A DNA stretch of 64,000 nt from CAZGAQ01 sp964523405 (GCA_964523405.1 CAZGAQ010000026.1:1-64000); one strand, 5' to 3'; shown: positions 15,981 through 25,226, counted from the stretch's first letter. Program-made: numbers and translations. Notes: generated by a model not told the origin, from the letters alone.

Positions 15981-16295
15981 GGGCTTCTCCTGCTCCGAAG
16001 CATTACCGTTACGTCGTGCGCGCGGGTTGGACTTTTCCATGGTTCGTGTATCCCTTACGTCCGTGCCAGGGGTGCCGTGACCACCGCGGGTGCGTCGGGC
16101 GCGTGCCCGGTGACACGACGCGCGGCAGACCGGCACCGCCTGTGATTATCGGTGCGCCGGGCCGGCCGGTCCTCGGCGTGCGCGGCGCGGCGCAAAAAGT
16201 GCCCGGGATTCTTGCGCGGGACGGCTGAAACGGCCGGTTGCTCCAGCTCCGGGTCGGGCGGCATCGTGCGCCGGATGGGGTGGGTCGGGAAGGAC
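15981..16295. other. Intergenic stretch without a recognised gene
   Basis: About 315 bases between the coiled-coil gene and the methyltransferase gene, both on the minus strand. It may hold the first 20 codons of the longer coiled-coil start. I see no RNA gene, strong terminator or clear promoter. Confidence 0.5.
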
Positions 16296-16994
16296 TCACT
16301 TGTGCAGTACCACGTGGTAGCGGCTGTAGCGGAAGCGATCGATGACGGACTGCTCGGTGATTAACCGGCAGGCGCGAATGCGGAAGCGAGTCGGAGCGAA
16401 GAGCTGCTGGAGCTTGGTCCAGTTGTAGTAGTTCTGGACGGTGCCCTCCTCGACCGCGGCTGTGACGATCTCCTCGTCGGCGAACTCGCGGTGGAAGCGG
16501 TCGTTGTCGCCGGAGATCAGGTCGACGTACAACACGCGCGCGACCACCCGGTCCAGTTCGCGGACGACGCGCTGCGCGACCTCGTGGTGCATGCTGTCGA
16601 GCACGCCGGACGACACGCCCACATCGAAGAAGCCGTCGTCGAACGGGAGTGTCAGGCCGTCCACCTGCACCAGCCGCTCCTTCACGTCGGGACGTCCGGC
16701 GTAATCGCAGAGGCCGGCGGCCATGCGCAAGCTCGCCGGCGAAATCTCGACGCCCCACGCCCGCACGCCGAACTCCTCGAGTAGCAGGACGTGCCGTCCG
16801 ATGCCGCAGCCGCAGTCCAAGCCGCGCAGCTCCTGGCGGCCGGGCGCCGGAGGGAGAATGTCGCGGAAGGTGGTGGGACCGGTTCGCTTGCGGATGTACC
16901 GGTTGAGAAACTTCACCACCTCTTCCTTGGGATAGAGCATCTGGTTGTCGCCGCGCTCGTAGGCGGCATTCCACTGGTCCTGCTGGAGGTTCAT
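16296..16994 (-). CDS. SAM-dependent class I methyltransferase
   Basis: A 232-residue protein with motif I GLDCGCGIGRHVLLLEEFG (about residues 60-78), motif II around WGVEISPASL, and a motif IV-like GFFDVGVSSGVLDSM. The N-terminus (WNAAYERGDNQMLYPKEEV) resembles Methyltransf_11/25-type small-molecule methyltransferases. It is divergent from the FkbH-ACP-GNAT-deacetylase genes, 163 bases away, so it may act on the same product, but that is inference. GGAG lies about 11 bases before the ATG. Confidence 0.82.
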   Translation of the reverse strand: MNLQQDQWNAAYERGDNQMLYPKEEVVKFLNRYIRKRTGPTTFRDILPPAPGRQELRGLDCGCGIGRHVLLLEEFGVRAWGVEISPASLRMAAGLCDYAGRPDVKERLVQVDGLTLPFDDGFFDVGVSSGVLDSMHHEVAQRVVRELDRVVARVLYVDLISGDNDRFHREFADEEIVTAAVEEGTVQNYYNWTKLQQLFAPTRFRIRACRLITEQSVIDRFRYSRYHVVLHK

Positions 16995-17157
16995 GGAGGG
17001 GGCTCCGAAGGATGTCGGCTGTCTACCTCTGCAAGAGTTATCGGTCGGCCGGCGCGCCGGACTTGCGTGGGGCGCGGCCGGGCGGCCTGGGCGGAATGGC
17101 GCACGAATGCCGATAGAAAGGTCGATGGGGCCGGGTTGCCCCCGCGATCCGGTCGTG

Positions 17158-18858
17158 ATGACAGGTGTGCCCGTGGCCGCGCTCCGTCTAGCATGTATTG
17201 GCTGCAGCAATTACGCCCCGCTGTCGCGCGCGCTGCGCGCCGCGCAGGCGGGGGAGCCCGAGTTCGAGGTCGTCCCGGCCCCATACGGGCAGGTCTTCCC
17301 GTCCCTGCTGGACAGCGCGAGCCCATTGTGGACGCCGCCCCCGGATGTGACGCTCGTGTGGACGCAGCCACAGCACGTGCTGCCCAGCTTCCGCGCCGTG
17401 CTGGACGGCGACGATGTGCCGTGGCCGGCGTTGGAGTCGGAAGTGGGCGCCTTGGTGGCGGCGGTGAAGAGCGGCGCGGCGCGGACAGGGCGGGTGACGC
17501 TGGTCACGAGCTGGGCCCTGCCGGCCGACTACCGTGGGCGCGGCTGCGCGGACTGGACCAGCGGAGGCGTGGGACCGACGCTGGCGCGACTGAATCTGGC
17601 GCTGGCGGAGGCGCTGGGGGATCAGACGCAAGTGCTGCTGCTGGACGCGGGGCGCTGGCTGCAGGCGGCGGGGGGGCAGGCGGTCGATCCAAAGCTGTGG
17701 CTGATGGGCAAGATTCCCTATGGGCAGCGCGTGTTTGACGAGGCGGCCGCCGACATCCGGGCGGCCGTTGCCGGCGTACTGGGGCAGGCGCGGAAGTTAC
17801 TGGTGCTGGACCTGGACAACACGCTGTGGGGCGGCATCGTCGGCGATGACGGGTGGGAAGCGCTGCAACTGGGTGGCACGTCGGCGGTGGGCGAGAGCTT
17901 CGCGGAGTTTCAGCGGGCCATTCGTGCGCTGCAGCGCCGCGGCGTTGTGCTCGCCATCTGCAGCAAGAACGACGAGGGCGTGGCGCTGGAAGCCATCGAC
18001 CGGCATCCCGAGATGTTGCTGCGGCGCGGCGATTTCGCGGCGTGGCGGATCAATTGGCGAGATAAGGCGGCCAATCTCAAAGACCTGGTTACCGAGCTAA
18101 ACCTCGGGCTGGCGGCGGTCGTATTCATCGACGACAGTCCCGCGGAGCGGGGGCGCGTGCGGGAGGCCTGGCCGGAGGTGCTTGTGCCGGACTGGCCGAC
18201 GGACCCGGCGCAGTATGCGCGGGCGTTGCGGCAGCTCCGCTGTTTCGATGTTCCGCGGGTGACCGCCGAGGATCGTGAGCGGACGCGGAGCTATGTGGCC
18301 GAGCGACAGCGCCGTGAGGTGCAGCAGGCGGCCGTGTCCTTCGAGGATTGGCTGGCGCGACTGGCGCTGCGCGTCCAGGCCACGGCCCTGAACGCGGCGG
18401 ATTTGCCGCGAGCCACACAATTGCTGAACAAGACGAACCAGTTCAACCTCACGACGCGGCGACTGAGTGAAGACGAGCTGCGGACGCAGGCCGAGCAAGC
18501 GGGGCGCCGGGTTTACACCTATCGCGTGAGTGACCGCTTCGGCGACTATGGTCTGACCGGTCTGGCAAGTCTGGCCATGGTGGACGGAGTGGCCCAATTG
18601 ACCGACTTCGTGTTGAGTTGCCGGGTGATGGGGCGGCAGGTGGAAGGGGCGATGCTGGCCCATCTGTGCGGGGAAGCGCGGCGGGCCGGTTGCCGCGAAC
18701 TGATTGCACAACACATTCCGACGGCGAAGAATCGGCCCTGCGCGAACTTTCTGCCGGCGAGCGGGTTCGTCGTGGACGCGGACGGCTGGTGGCGTCTGAC
18801 GCTGCCGGCGCTGCCGGTGGCGGCCGGCGCGATCAAGCTGGAACTGGTGAACGTATGA
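17158..18858 (+). CDS. FkbH-like HAD-superfamily protein
   Basis: A 566-residue FkbH family protein. In polyketide and glycan pathways, FkbH-type enzymes take 1,3-bisphosphoglycerate, dephosphorylate it and load the glyceryl group onto an acyl carrier protein. The N-terminal region starts ACIGCSNYAPLSRAL. The HAD domain has LVLDLDNTLWGGIVGDDG (nucleophile Asp in DLDNTLWGG), AICSKNDEGVA and VFIDDSPAERGRV. The C-terminal acyltransferase-like region has LLNKTNQFNLTTRR and AKNRPCANFLPASGF. Start chosen near the conserved N-terminus; GTG and ATG codons up to 50 bases upstream are possible. Its stop overlaps the acyl carrier protein start (ATGA), which strongly suggests partnership. Confidence 0.88.
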   Translation: MTGVPVAALRLACIGCSNYAPLSRALRAAQAGEPEFEVVPAPYGQVFPSLLDSASPLWTPPPDVTLVWTQPQHVLPSFRAVLDGDDVPWPALESEVGALVAAVKSGAARTGRVTLVTSWALPADYRGRGCADWTSGGVGPTLARLNLALAEALGDQTQVLLLDAGRWLQAAGGQAVDPKLWLMGKIPYGQRVFDEAAADIRAAVAGVLGQARKLLVLDLDNTLWGGIVGDDGWEALQLGGTSAVGESFAEFQRAIRALQRRGVVLAICSKNDEGVALEAIDRHPEMLLRRGDFAAWRINWRDKAANLKDLVTELNLGLAAVVFIDDSPAERGRVREAWPEVLVPDWPTDPAQYARALRQLRCFDVPRVTAEDRERTRSYVAERQRREVQQAAVSFEDWLARLALRVQATALNAADLPRATQLLNKTNQFNLTTRRLSEDELRTQAEQAGRRVYTYRVSDRFGDYGLTGLASLAMVDGVAQLTDFVLSCRVMGRQVEGAMLAHLCGEARRAGCRELIAQHIPTAKNRPCANFLPASGFVVDADGWWRLTLPALPVAAGAIKLELVNV

Positions 18859-19088
18859 ACGAGAAACTGCGCGACGTGCTGGCCGCGGCGCTGCAGTTGC
18901 CGCCCGAGCGAGTTACGCCGGAGCTGGTGCAGGGCCACGTGCCGACCTGGGACTCGCAGGGGCATCTGGAACTGATCATGAGCCTGGAGGCGGCGTTTGG
19001 CGTTGAGTTCGAGCTGGCCGAGGCGACGGCGCTGCGGAGCGTGGGCGAGATCGCGGCCGCACTGCGGCGGCACGCGGTGGAGCTGTGA
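18855..19088 (+). CDS. Acyl carrier protein
   Basis: A 77-residue four-helix carrier protein. The phosphopantetheine attachment serine lies in WDSQGHLELI, where the usual DSL motif is DSQ, a common variant in FkbH-associated carriers. Flanking helices are LRDVLAAALQLPPERV and IAAALRRHAVEL. Overlap with fkbH by four bases implies coupled expression. Expected to hold the glyceryl or related acyl thioester made by the FkbH protein. Confidence 0.87.
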   Translation: MNEKLRDVLAAALQLPPERVTPELVQGHVPTWDSQGHLELIMSLEAAFGVEFELAEATALRSVGEIAAALRRHAVEL

Positions 19089-19124
19089 GGCAGCGACCCG
19101 GTGGCGGCCAGGGGGTGACCCGGC

Positions 19125-20279
19125 GTGGGCTTGGGCGAGACGTGTGAGAGACCGGCAGTGAGAGCCGACATTCGTCCATATCAGGCTGACGACTGGCCGA
19201 TCCTGGCCGAGTTCATCCGTACGCACTGGGCGGCGCAACACCCCATCCTAGACCGGGCCATCTTTGACTGGCAGTACCGCGGATTTGTAGGCGGGCCTGG
19301 TGCGGATACGCCAGCCCTGGTGCTGCTGTGGGAAGGTCCGCGACTCCTGGGCTTCTTCGGGATGATCTGGGGTGACTACCAGATCAATGACCCGGCGCCG
19401 CGGGTTGTGCGGGGCTGCGCCCTGGCGATGTGGATGATCCACCCGGACTATCGCCAGGCCGGTCTGGGACTATTGCTGCTCCGCGAGATCGAACGGCGTG
19501 CGCCGGTGGTGGTGTGCCTCGGCGCGAACGCGGAGGCGGGGGGGTACTACACGCGGCGCGGCTATCGGCACTGCGCGGCCCTGCGCCGTTGGGTCGTGCC
19601 GCTGGCAGTCGAGGGCTACCGGAGCCTGTGCGCGGCACCGGCGGACACGGCCGCGCTCCGGTCGTGGGCTGACGAAATCGGGTGTGCGCCGCCGAGCACG
19701 CCGGTCCCAGTCGATCCGGCGGCACTCGCGGCGCATTGGCTGGCGGTGACACGCGGTCCGGAAGGCTGGAGCGTGCAGGGCCTGCACCGCACGGCCGAGT
19801 TCTGGCGTGTCCGCTATCTGGAGAGCGTGGGTTTCCGCTACTTGCTCTGGGGGCGACCAGGCGCGGGGCCCGTGCTCGTGGGTCGCGTTGAAGCGGTGCT
19901 TGATCGATCGGAACGGGTCTTGCGGCTGATTGAGCTAATTCCGGGCAGCGCCCGGCACTGGTTTGGGGCCCCGGACGCGGATGCGGCAGAGTTGGTTCGC
20001 GGCGTGCTCGCGTGGGCGGCCGGTGAGGGGTGCGTGGCGGCGGATTTCCAGGTGGCGGGGGACGTGCTGGACAGCACGATGGCGGCCGTGGGAATGCGTG
20101 CGCAAGGGCAGCCTCCGGGCGCCGATTCGCTGACGAGCCTGGCGCCGGTCTTCCAACCCCTACACCTGACCAAGCCGCCGATCAATGCGTACTGGAAGGC
20201 CCCCGGGGACAGCCTGGCGGGGCCGTGGTATTTCCCGAAGTCGGACGGGGATATGGATCGCCCCCATGCGCGCATCTGA
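19125..20279 (+). CDS. GNAT-family N-acyltransferase
   Basis: A 384-residue protein. The first half is a GNAT domain: ADIRPYQADDWPILAEFI, a conserved strand with GFFGMIWGDYQ, motif A IHPDYRQAGLGLLLLREIE (acyl-CoA/pantetheine pyrophosphate loop) and ANAEAGGYYTRRGYR. The second half looks like a degenerate second GNAT repeat with WRVRYLES and VLVGRVE. GTG start at 19125 preceded by AGGGGGTG; a GTG at 19158 is the alternative. It overlaps the deacetylase gene by 14 bases. It could transfer the carrier-protein acyl group to an amine on a sugar; the donor is inferred from the neighbours. Confidence 0.82.
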   Translation: MGLGETCERPAVRADIRPYQADDWPILAEFIRTHWAAQHPILDRAIFDWQYRGFVGGPGADTPALVLLWEGPRLLGFFGMIWGDYQINDPAPRVVRGCALAMWMIHPDYRQAGLGLLLLREIERRAPVVVCLGANAEAGGYYTRRGYRHCAALRRWVVPLAVEGYRSLCAAPADTAALRSWADEIGCAPPSTPVPVDPAALAAHWLAVTRGPEGWSVQGLHRTAEFWRVRYLESVGFRYLLWGRPGAGPVLVGRVEAVLDRSERVLRLIELIPGSARHWFGAPDADAAELVRGVLAWAAGEGCVAADFQVAGDVLDSTMAAVGMRAQGQPPGADSLTSLAPVFQPLHLTKPPINAYWKAPGDSLAGPWYFPKSDGDMDRPHARI

Positions 20280-21288
20280 AACGATCATCGTGATGTATCA
20301 CTACGTGCGGCCCACCGACCGGCAGCACTGGGGCGGACTCTTCCCGCTGGAGCCGGCCGAGTTTGAGCAGCAGCTTGACTATCTGGAAGCGCTCGGCACG
20401 ATCATCCCGGCGGCGGCGATGGATCGGCCGGTGGCGGGGAGGCGGCAGATCGTACTGACCTTCGATGACGGCACGCGCGATCACTACGAGTACGTATTCC
20501 CGATTTTGCAGCAGCGCGGACTGAGCGGGCTGTTTGGGGTGATCTCCGGGCCGGCGCTGGGCACGCCGCTGCCGAATGTGCACCTGATCCACTGGCTTCT
20601 GTCGCAACAGAGTGATGCGGAAACGTGGGCAGGGCTGGTGGCGCGGTTCGGCGAAGCGCGCCTGGGCGCGGTGGCCGACGCGGCGCGGCTGTATACACGG
20701 GACACGCCGCTGCGCGGCCGGGTGAAATTGGCGCTGAACTTCGCGTTACCGTACGAAGAGGCGGCGGACTACCTGGACACGGCGGTCCGGCAGCGCGGTA
20801 CGTCGCCGGAGGTGCTGGCGCAGCAGTGGTACCTCAGTGCGGATGAGATTGCCGCAATGTACGCGTGCGGAATGGAGTTCGCGGTGCATGCCCATCGTCA
20901 CCGGCCGTATGCGGGTCCCGCGGAGCGGTTCTATCAGGACGAACTGGAGCCGTGCGCGGCATGGCTGACGCGGCTTACGGGGGCACGGCCGCGGTATTAC
21001 ATCGCGGCCTTCGGAGGCAGCCAGGGGCGGCTGACAGGGGACCGCGGTGATGTGCGCGATCTGGCGGTGCTGTTGGGCGCGGGCGAGTATCGGCACGGCT
21101 TCCTGACCGAGCGCGGGACGGAACCGGCGCCGCCGTGGCAGTTCTTCCTGAAGCGCGTGGACTGTGCGGACCTGCCGCCGCGCCAGGACGGGGCCCACAG
21201 CGCCCTGCCCGAGCTGACGGGGGCGTACGAGGACGCGCGCGCCACGCGGTGTGCTGGCTACGCGGAGATGGGGCGGTTGGGGTGCTAG
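20266..21288 (+). CDS. Polysaccharide deacetylase (NodB homology)
   Basis: A 340-residue CE4-like enzyme. It has VMYHYVRP at the N-terminus, the metal-binding LTFDDGTRDHY (Asp-Asp of motif 1) and a later HAHRHRPY corresponding to the HxxxH-type histidine motif. It removes N- or O-acetyl groups from sugars. No signal peptide, so it likely acts on a cytoplasmic or membrane-bound precursor. Last gene of the four-gene cassette, ending at an inverted repeat. An insertion of about 80 residues between motifs makes it more like exopolysaccharide-pathway members than peptidoglycan deacetylases. Confidence 0.85.
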   Translation: MRASETIIVMYHYVRPTDRQHWGGLFPLEPAEFEQQLDYLEALGTIIPAAAMDRPVAGRRQIVLTFDDGTRDHYEYVFPILQQRGLSGLFGVISGPALGTPLPNVHLIHWLLSQQSDAETWAGLVARFGEARLGAVADAARLYTRDTPLRGRVKLALNFALPYEEAADYLDTAVRQRGTSPEVLAQQWYLSADEIAAMYACGMEFAVHAHRHRPYAGPAERFYQDELEPCAAWLTRLTGARPRYYIAAFGGSQGRLTGDRGDVRDLAVLLGAGEYRHGFLTERGTEPAPPWQFFLKRVDCADLPPRQDGAHSALPELTGAYEDARATRCAGYAEMGRLGC

Positions 21289-21414
21289 AGCGGTTTCTCT
21301 AGTGGTGCGCGATCCCGTAGCGTCAGGCCTCCGCCTGCCGCGCACAAGTGTGAGGGGTCCCGCAACGCAGAATACCCGTTCCGAAGCACCACACGTACAG
21401 GGAAACCGCGCTAG
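21285..21414. repeat. 130-bp segment bounded by 13-bp inverted repeats
   Basis: The ends (21285-21297 and 21402-21414) are inverted copies with one mismatch, sharing CTAG and CGGTTTC. Each end contains the TAG stop of the neighbouring convergent gene. It could be a bidirectional terminator or a small miniature insertion. Confidence 0.45.
21315..21340. repeat. Dispersed repeat, copy 2
   Basis: Shares CCGTAGCGTCAGGC and a following CTCCGCCTG-like part with the palindrome at 7551-7577 (reverse complement). The second arm is degenerate. Confidence 0.5.
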
Positions 21415-21746
21415 TCCCGCGGCAGCAGGTCGATCTTCGCCGCCAGGATGAAGTCGCTCTCGGTCAGGCCATCGATCTTGTGTGTCCACAACTCGATGCC
21501 GACCTTGCCCCAGGCAAGGAAGATGTCGGGGTGGTGGCCCTCCTCCTCGGCCAGGGCCCCGACGCGGTCCACGAAACGCAGGGCCCCGGCAAAGTCCGCG
21601 AACGCGAAATTACGGCTGAGGTGATGGTGAGCGATGACCTCCCACTCCGGCACCTGCCGGGCCAGGGGGATGATCTCGTCCGCCCCGAGCGGCGGAACGC
21701 CGCCGTGACACGGAACACAGCGGCGCGTCGCAAGTGCACTGGTCAT
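21411..21746 (-). CDS. 4a-hydroxytetrahydrobiopterin dehydratase (pterin-4a-carbinolamine dehydratase)
   Basis: A 111-residue dehydratase that recycles the pterin cofactor of aromatic amino-acid hydroxylases. It has the family N-terminus RRCVPCHGGVPPL, then WEVIAHHHLSRNFAFADF, and the active-site signature EEEGHHPDIFLAWGKVGIEL with the paired histidines. ATG at 21746 with GGGAG upstream; a GTG at 21812, whose GTGA overlaps the stop of the YceI gene, would add 22 residues and suggests translational coupling. No hydroxylase gene is nearby. Confidence 0.9.
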   Translation of the reverse strand: MTSALATRRCVPCHGGVPPLGADEIIPLARQVPEWEVIAHHHLSRNFAFADFAGALRFVDRVGALAEEEGHHPDIFLAWGKVGIELWTHKIDGLTESDFILAAKIDLLPRD

Positions 21747-21808
21747 GGCGGGTTGCCACTCCCACCGGTCCGGCGGCGGGATGAAGTCGGGCGCGTCCGG
21801 GGCCGGCG

Positions 21809-22453
21809 TCACGGGCGCGTTCCCTCGATGCTGACCGTAATCCTCACCTCGTCACCGATCGGGCCGAGGGAGTTCGACATGCCGTAGTCGCTGCGCTTGA
21901 TCTCGAACGTGGTCTCGAACCCCACGTGTACGCCGCCGCGCATGCCCTTCGAGGCAACGGGCGTCGTGATTGTGGCGGTGATGGGCTTTGTCACGCCGTG
22001 CAGCGTCAGATCACCGGTCAGCGTCCAGTGCTGGTTGTCGGTTTTCTGCACCTTCGTGCTCTTGAACGTAATCGTCGGGTACTTCTCCGCGTCGAAGAAG
22101 TCCGGCGAACGCAGGTGCTTGTCACGGTCGGCGTTGTTCGTGTCAATGCTCGCGGTCTTCAGGCTGATCTCGAACGTGCTGGCCTCCGGCTTGGCCTCGT
22201 CCAACTTGAACGTGCCGCTCGTCTCGTTGAAACGTCCATACACGAACGTGATGTTCATGTGGCGAATGCGGAAGACGTTGGTCGAGTGCACCGGGTCGAC
22301 CTGATAGTCGCCGGAGACGGCCGGAGCGTTGGGATCAGCCGGCTTGGCAGCCGGTGCCGGAGCGGGCTTGCCGGGCTCCTGGGCAGGTAGCCGAGCCGTG
22401 CCAGCCACGGCGACCAACAGCATGAATCCACACGACCTGAACGTGCGCTGCAT
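21809..22453 (-). CDS. YceI-family periplasmic lipocalin-like protein
   Basis: A 214-residue exported protein. The signal peptide (about residues 1-24, MLLVAVAGTARLPAQ) follows an ideal AAGGAG ribosome site. A proline/alanine linker is followed by the YceI barrel: YQVDPVHSTNVFRIRHMNIT, GRFNETSGTFKLDE, HLRSPDFFDAEKYPTITFKS, LTGDLTLHGVTKPI, and RSDYGMSN. YceI proteins bind polyisoprenoids or quinones in the periplasm. It lies between ribF and the pterin dehydratase on the same strand. Confidence 0.93.
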   Translation of the reverse strand: MQRTFRSCGFMLLVAVAGTARLPAQEPGKPAPAPAAKPADPNAPAVSGDYQVDPVHSTNVFRIRHMNITFVYGRFNETSGTFKLDEAKPEASTFEISLKTASIDTNNADRDKHLRSPDFFDAEKYPTITFKSTKVQKTDNQHWTLTGDLTLHGVTKPITATITTPVASKGMRGGVHVGFETTFEIKRSDYGMSNSLGPIGDEVRITVSIEGTRP

Positions 22454-22566
22454 CGTTTGCTCCTTCGCGTCTGTGAACCTTCGGCCACGGTCCGCCCGCA
22501 CTCCCGGCGTGCGCGACGGTCGACTGATTATAGCTGGCTGCCGCAGCGCGGTCGGGCCGGACGCGC

Positions 22567-23538
22567 TCAGAGGGGTTGGACGCCGGTCTTGTGCAGGTCG
22601 GCGACGTGGGACGCAAACGTGCGCGCGGCGGCGATGTCCTGGTGAATCTGGGCGACCAAGGCCGCCGCGTTGGCGAAGCGGACCTGCTCGCGCAGGCGGG
22701 CAAAGAAATAGAGCCCGACCCGGCGCCCGCGCAGATCACCGGCATAGTCCAGCAGATGCGCTTCCACGCGCGAGCGCATCTGGGCGAAGGTCGGCTGCGG
22801 GCCGATGTTGACGGCCGCCAGACAAAGCTGCCCACTATCCAGCTGGGCCGCCGCGGCATACACGGCCTCCTGCGGCAGCACATGCGGGATGGCCTCCAGG
22901 TTCACGGTCGGCAGGCCGAGCGTCGCGCCGCGCCCCTCCCCATGGCCGGTCACGCCGACGATGCGGTAGGGTCGGCCAAACATCGCGTTGGCCTCGTCGA
23001 CGCGGCCGTCGCGGAGGGCCTGGCGGATCGACGTGCTGCTGATGGTCGGGTGCGTGCGCAGGTCTGCGCAGCGTACCACCGGGGTCACCTGGACCGTGTA
23101 GCCCCACTGGGCCGCGTGCTGACGCAGGGTGTCGATCGAGCCCGCCCGCCCACGTCCGAAGTTGAAATCGGGTCCCTCGATGATGGCACGCGGACGGCAA
23201 TGCGCGACCAGGCTGGCGAGAAAGTCCTCGGGCTCCTGAGCCAGGAAGGCGGGATCCGGTTGGATCAGGACCACACGGTCGACGCCGCAGCGAGCGAGCA
23301 GGTGCAGCTTCTCGGGGCCGGTGGTCAGCCGGGCCGGCGCGCGCTCCGGGGCGAGCACGGCGAGCGGATGCGGGTCGAAAGTCAGCACGACGGTGGGGGC
23401 CCCGGACGGGCGCGCAGCCTCGCGGACGGCGGCAATGATCCGCTCATGCCCGCGGTGGACGCCGTCGAAATTGCCGATCGTCAGGGCGGTGCCCTGGGGC
23501 GGGGGCGAGAAATCCTCGAGCCGGCGACAGACTTCCAT
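22567..23538 (-). CDS. ribF: Bifunctional riboflavin kinase / FAD synthetase
   Basis: A 323-residue enzyme that makes FMN and then FAD. The N-terminal nucleotidyltransferase part has ALTIGNFDGVHRGHERI (GxxDGxHxGH), TFDPHPLAVL and STSIRQALRDGRV. The C-terminal kinase part has GHGEGRGATLGLPTVNLE (PTAN-like motif) and VEAHLLDY with the metal-binding region. Length is normal. An upstream in-frame start is possible but ATG 23538 begins the conserved region. Essential housekeeping gene. Confidence 0.95.
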   Translation of the reverse strand: MEVCRRLEDFSPPPQGTALTIGNFDGVHRGHERIIAAVREAARPSGAPTVVLTFDPHPLAVLAPERAPARLTTGPEKLHLLARCGVDRVVLIQPDPAFLAQEPEDFLASLVAHCRPRAIIEGPDFNFGRGRAGSIDTLRQHAAQWGYTVQVTPVVRCADLRTHPTISSTSIRQALRDGRVDEANAMFGRPYRIVGVTGHGEGRGATLGLPTVNLEAIPHVLPQEAVYAAAAQLDSGQLCLAAVNIGPQPTFAQMRSRVEAHLLDYAGDLRGRRVGLYFFARLREQVRFANAAALVAQIHQDIAAARTFASHVADLHKTGVQPL

Positions 23539-23666
23539 GGCGAGAGGATAGTCAGCGGGCGCGGATGTGTCGATTGGCGAACGGGTGGCGGTTGCACGCG
23601 GCGCGGGTCTTCCGTACATTTCCGGGACGCGCGGTTCCCCGGGGCGGCCGCGACACAGGAGTTCAC

Positions 23667-25226
23667 ATGATGCGTCACGCTGTTCTGGGCCTGACAGTGG
23701 TTGCCGTTTGTGCGTGGGGTCATACGCGGACCTGGGGGGCCGCAGAGCCGACGAAGGCCACCGGCGTGGTGTTCAACGACGCCAACACGAACGGGGTGCG
23801 CGACGACGGCGAGGCCGGCGTGCCGAAGGTCCGCGTCTCGAACGGGCGCGAGATCGTCGAGACGGACACCGACGGCAAGTACACGTTGCCGGTTGATGAC
23901 GACACGATCCTGTTCGTCCTCAAGCCGCGCGGCTGGATGACGGCCGTCGACAAGCACAACGTGCCGCGGTTCTACTACCATCACTGCCCCAACGGGGCGC
24001 CCGAAGGGCGCTACCCTGGCGTCGCGCCGACCGGCCCCTTGCCCAAGTCCGTCGACTTCCCGCTGCGCAAGCAGGACGAGCCGGACAAGTTCGACGTCGT
24101 GATGATGGGCGATCCGCAGGTGAATTCGCTCGGCGACATCGACTACCTGAGCCATGACATTCTCGAGGCGCTCGTCGGTACCAAGGCCGCGTTCGGCCTG
24201 ACGCTCGGCGACCTCGCCAATGAGAAGCTGGAACTGCACGAGCCACTGACGCACGCCTACGGACGTGTCGGCGTGCCGTGGTACTATGTGCCCGGCAACC
24301 ACGACATGGACGTGAAGGCCCCCGATGAGGATCGCGCCCCGGACGCCTACGAGCGTGTCTTCGGGCCGCGCTACTATGCCTTCGACTACGGCCCGGTCCA
24401 CTTCATCACCCTGGAAGACATCGAGTGGCACGGGGGCGAGGACGGCAAGTCGGGGACGTATCGCGCCGGCCTGGGTGAAGAGCAACTCGCTTTCGTGCTC
24501 AGCGATTTGCGGGCCTTGCCGGCTGAGCAGCTCGTCGTGCTCACTATGCACATCCCGATCCAGGAGATCGCCGAGAAGGATGAGCTGTTCAAGGCCATGG
24601 CCGAGCACCCGCACGCCGTCTCCTACTCCGGCCACACGCACTACTACCGCCATTGGTTCCTGGGCGACAAGCAGGGCTGGCCGGGCCAGGAGCCGCATCA
24701 CCACACGACGATCGGCACTTCGTGCGGGAGCTGGTGGACCGGCATGCCCGACGAGGTCGGCATCCCGAACGCGACGATGTCCGACGGGGCGCCCAATTGC
24801 TGGGTGCTCGTGACGTTTGATGGCCAAAAGGTCGAGCGCGTGCAGTACCGCGCGGCCCGCCGCCCGGCCGACTACCAGATGAACATCTACACGCCCGATC
24901 CCGTGACGGACAAGACGGCCGAGATCGAAGTGCTGGTCAACGTCTTTGCGGGCTCGGCACGGTCGACGGTCGAAATGCGGCTCGGAGACGGTGCGTGGAC
25001 GAAGCTGGAGAAGGTTGACCGCGAAGATCCCTCTTTCGTCGCGCTGAAGGAGAGCGAGAAGAAGCTGCCCCCGCCACGCAAGATGCCCAAGCCCACGAAG
25101 TGCGGGCACCTGTGGCGCGGCACGCTGCCGTCCGGCCTGGAGCCGGGCTCGTATGTGATCGAAGTGCGTACGACGGACGTGTTCGGCCAGACCTACACGG
25201 CGCGGCGGATCATGCGGGTGGAGTAG
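23667..25226 (+). CDS. Secreted calcineurin-like metallophosphoesterase with N-terminal Cna-B/SdrD-like module
   Basis: A 519-residue protein with AGGAG before the ATG and a signal peptide (residues about 1-25). Residues about 30-75 (GVVFNDANTNGVRDDGEAG, TDTDGKYTLPV) form an SdrD-B/carboxypeptidase-regulatory beta module. The phosphoesterase follows: VVMMGDPQVN, TLGDLANE, VPGNHDMDV, LTMHIPIQE and YSGHTHYYRH, a full set of metal-binding motifs. The C-terminal domain is beta-rich (metallophos_C-like). Substrate unknown; likely periplasmic or surface phosphoester hydrolysis. Confidence 0.9.
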   Translation: MMRHAVLGLTVVAVCAWGHTRTWGAAEPTKATGVVFNDANTNGVRDDGEAGVPKVRVSNGREIVETDTDGKYTLPVDDDTILFVLKPRGWMTAVDKHNVPRFYYHHCPNGAPEGRYPGVAPTGPLPKSVDFPLRKQDEPDKFDVVMMGDPQVNSLGDIDYLSHDILEALVGTKAAFGLTLGDLANEKLELHEPLTHAYGRVGVPWYYVPGNHDMDVKAPDEDRAPDAYERVFGPRYYAFDYGPVHFITLEDIEWHGGEDGKSGTYRAGLGEEQLAFVLSDLRALPAEQLVVLTMHIPIQEIAEKDELFKAMAEHPHAVSYSGHTHYYRHWFLGDKQGWPGQEPHHHTTIGTSCGSWWTGMPDEVGIPNATMSDGAPNCWVLVTFDGQKVERVQYRAARRPADYQMNIYTPDPVTDKTAEIEVLVNVFAGSARSTVEMRLGDGAWTKLEKVDREDPSFVALKESEKKLPPPRKMPKPTKCGHLWRGTLPSGLEPGSYVIEVRTTDVFGQTYTARRIMRVE

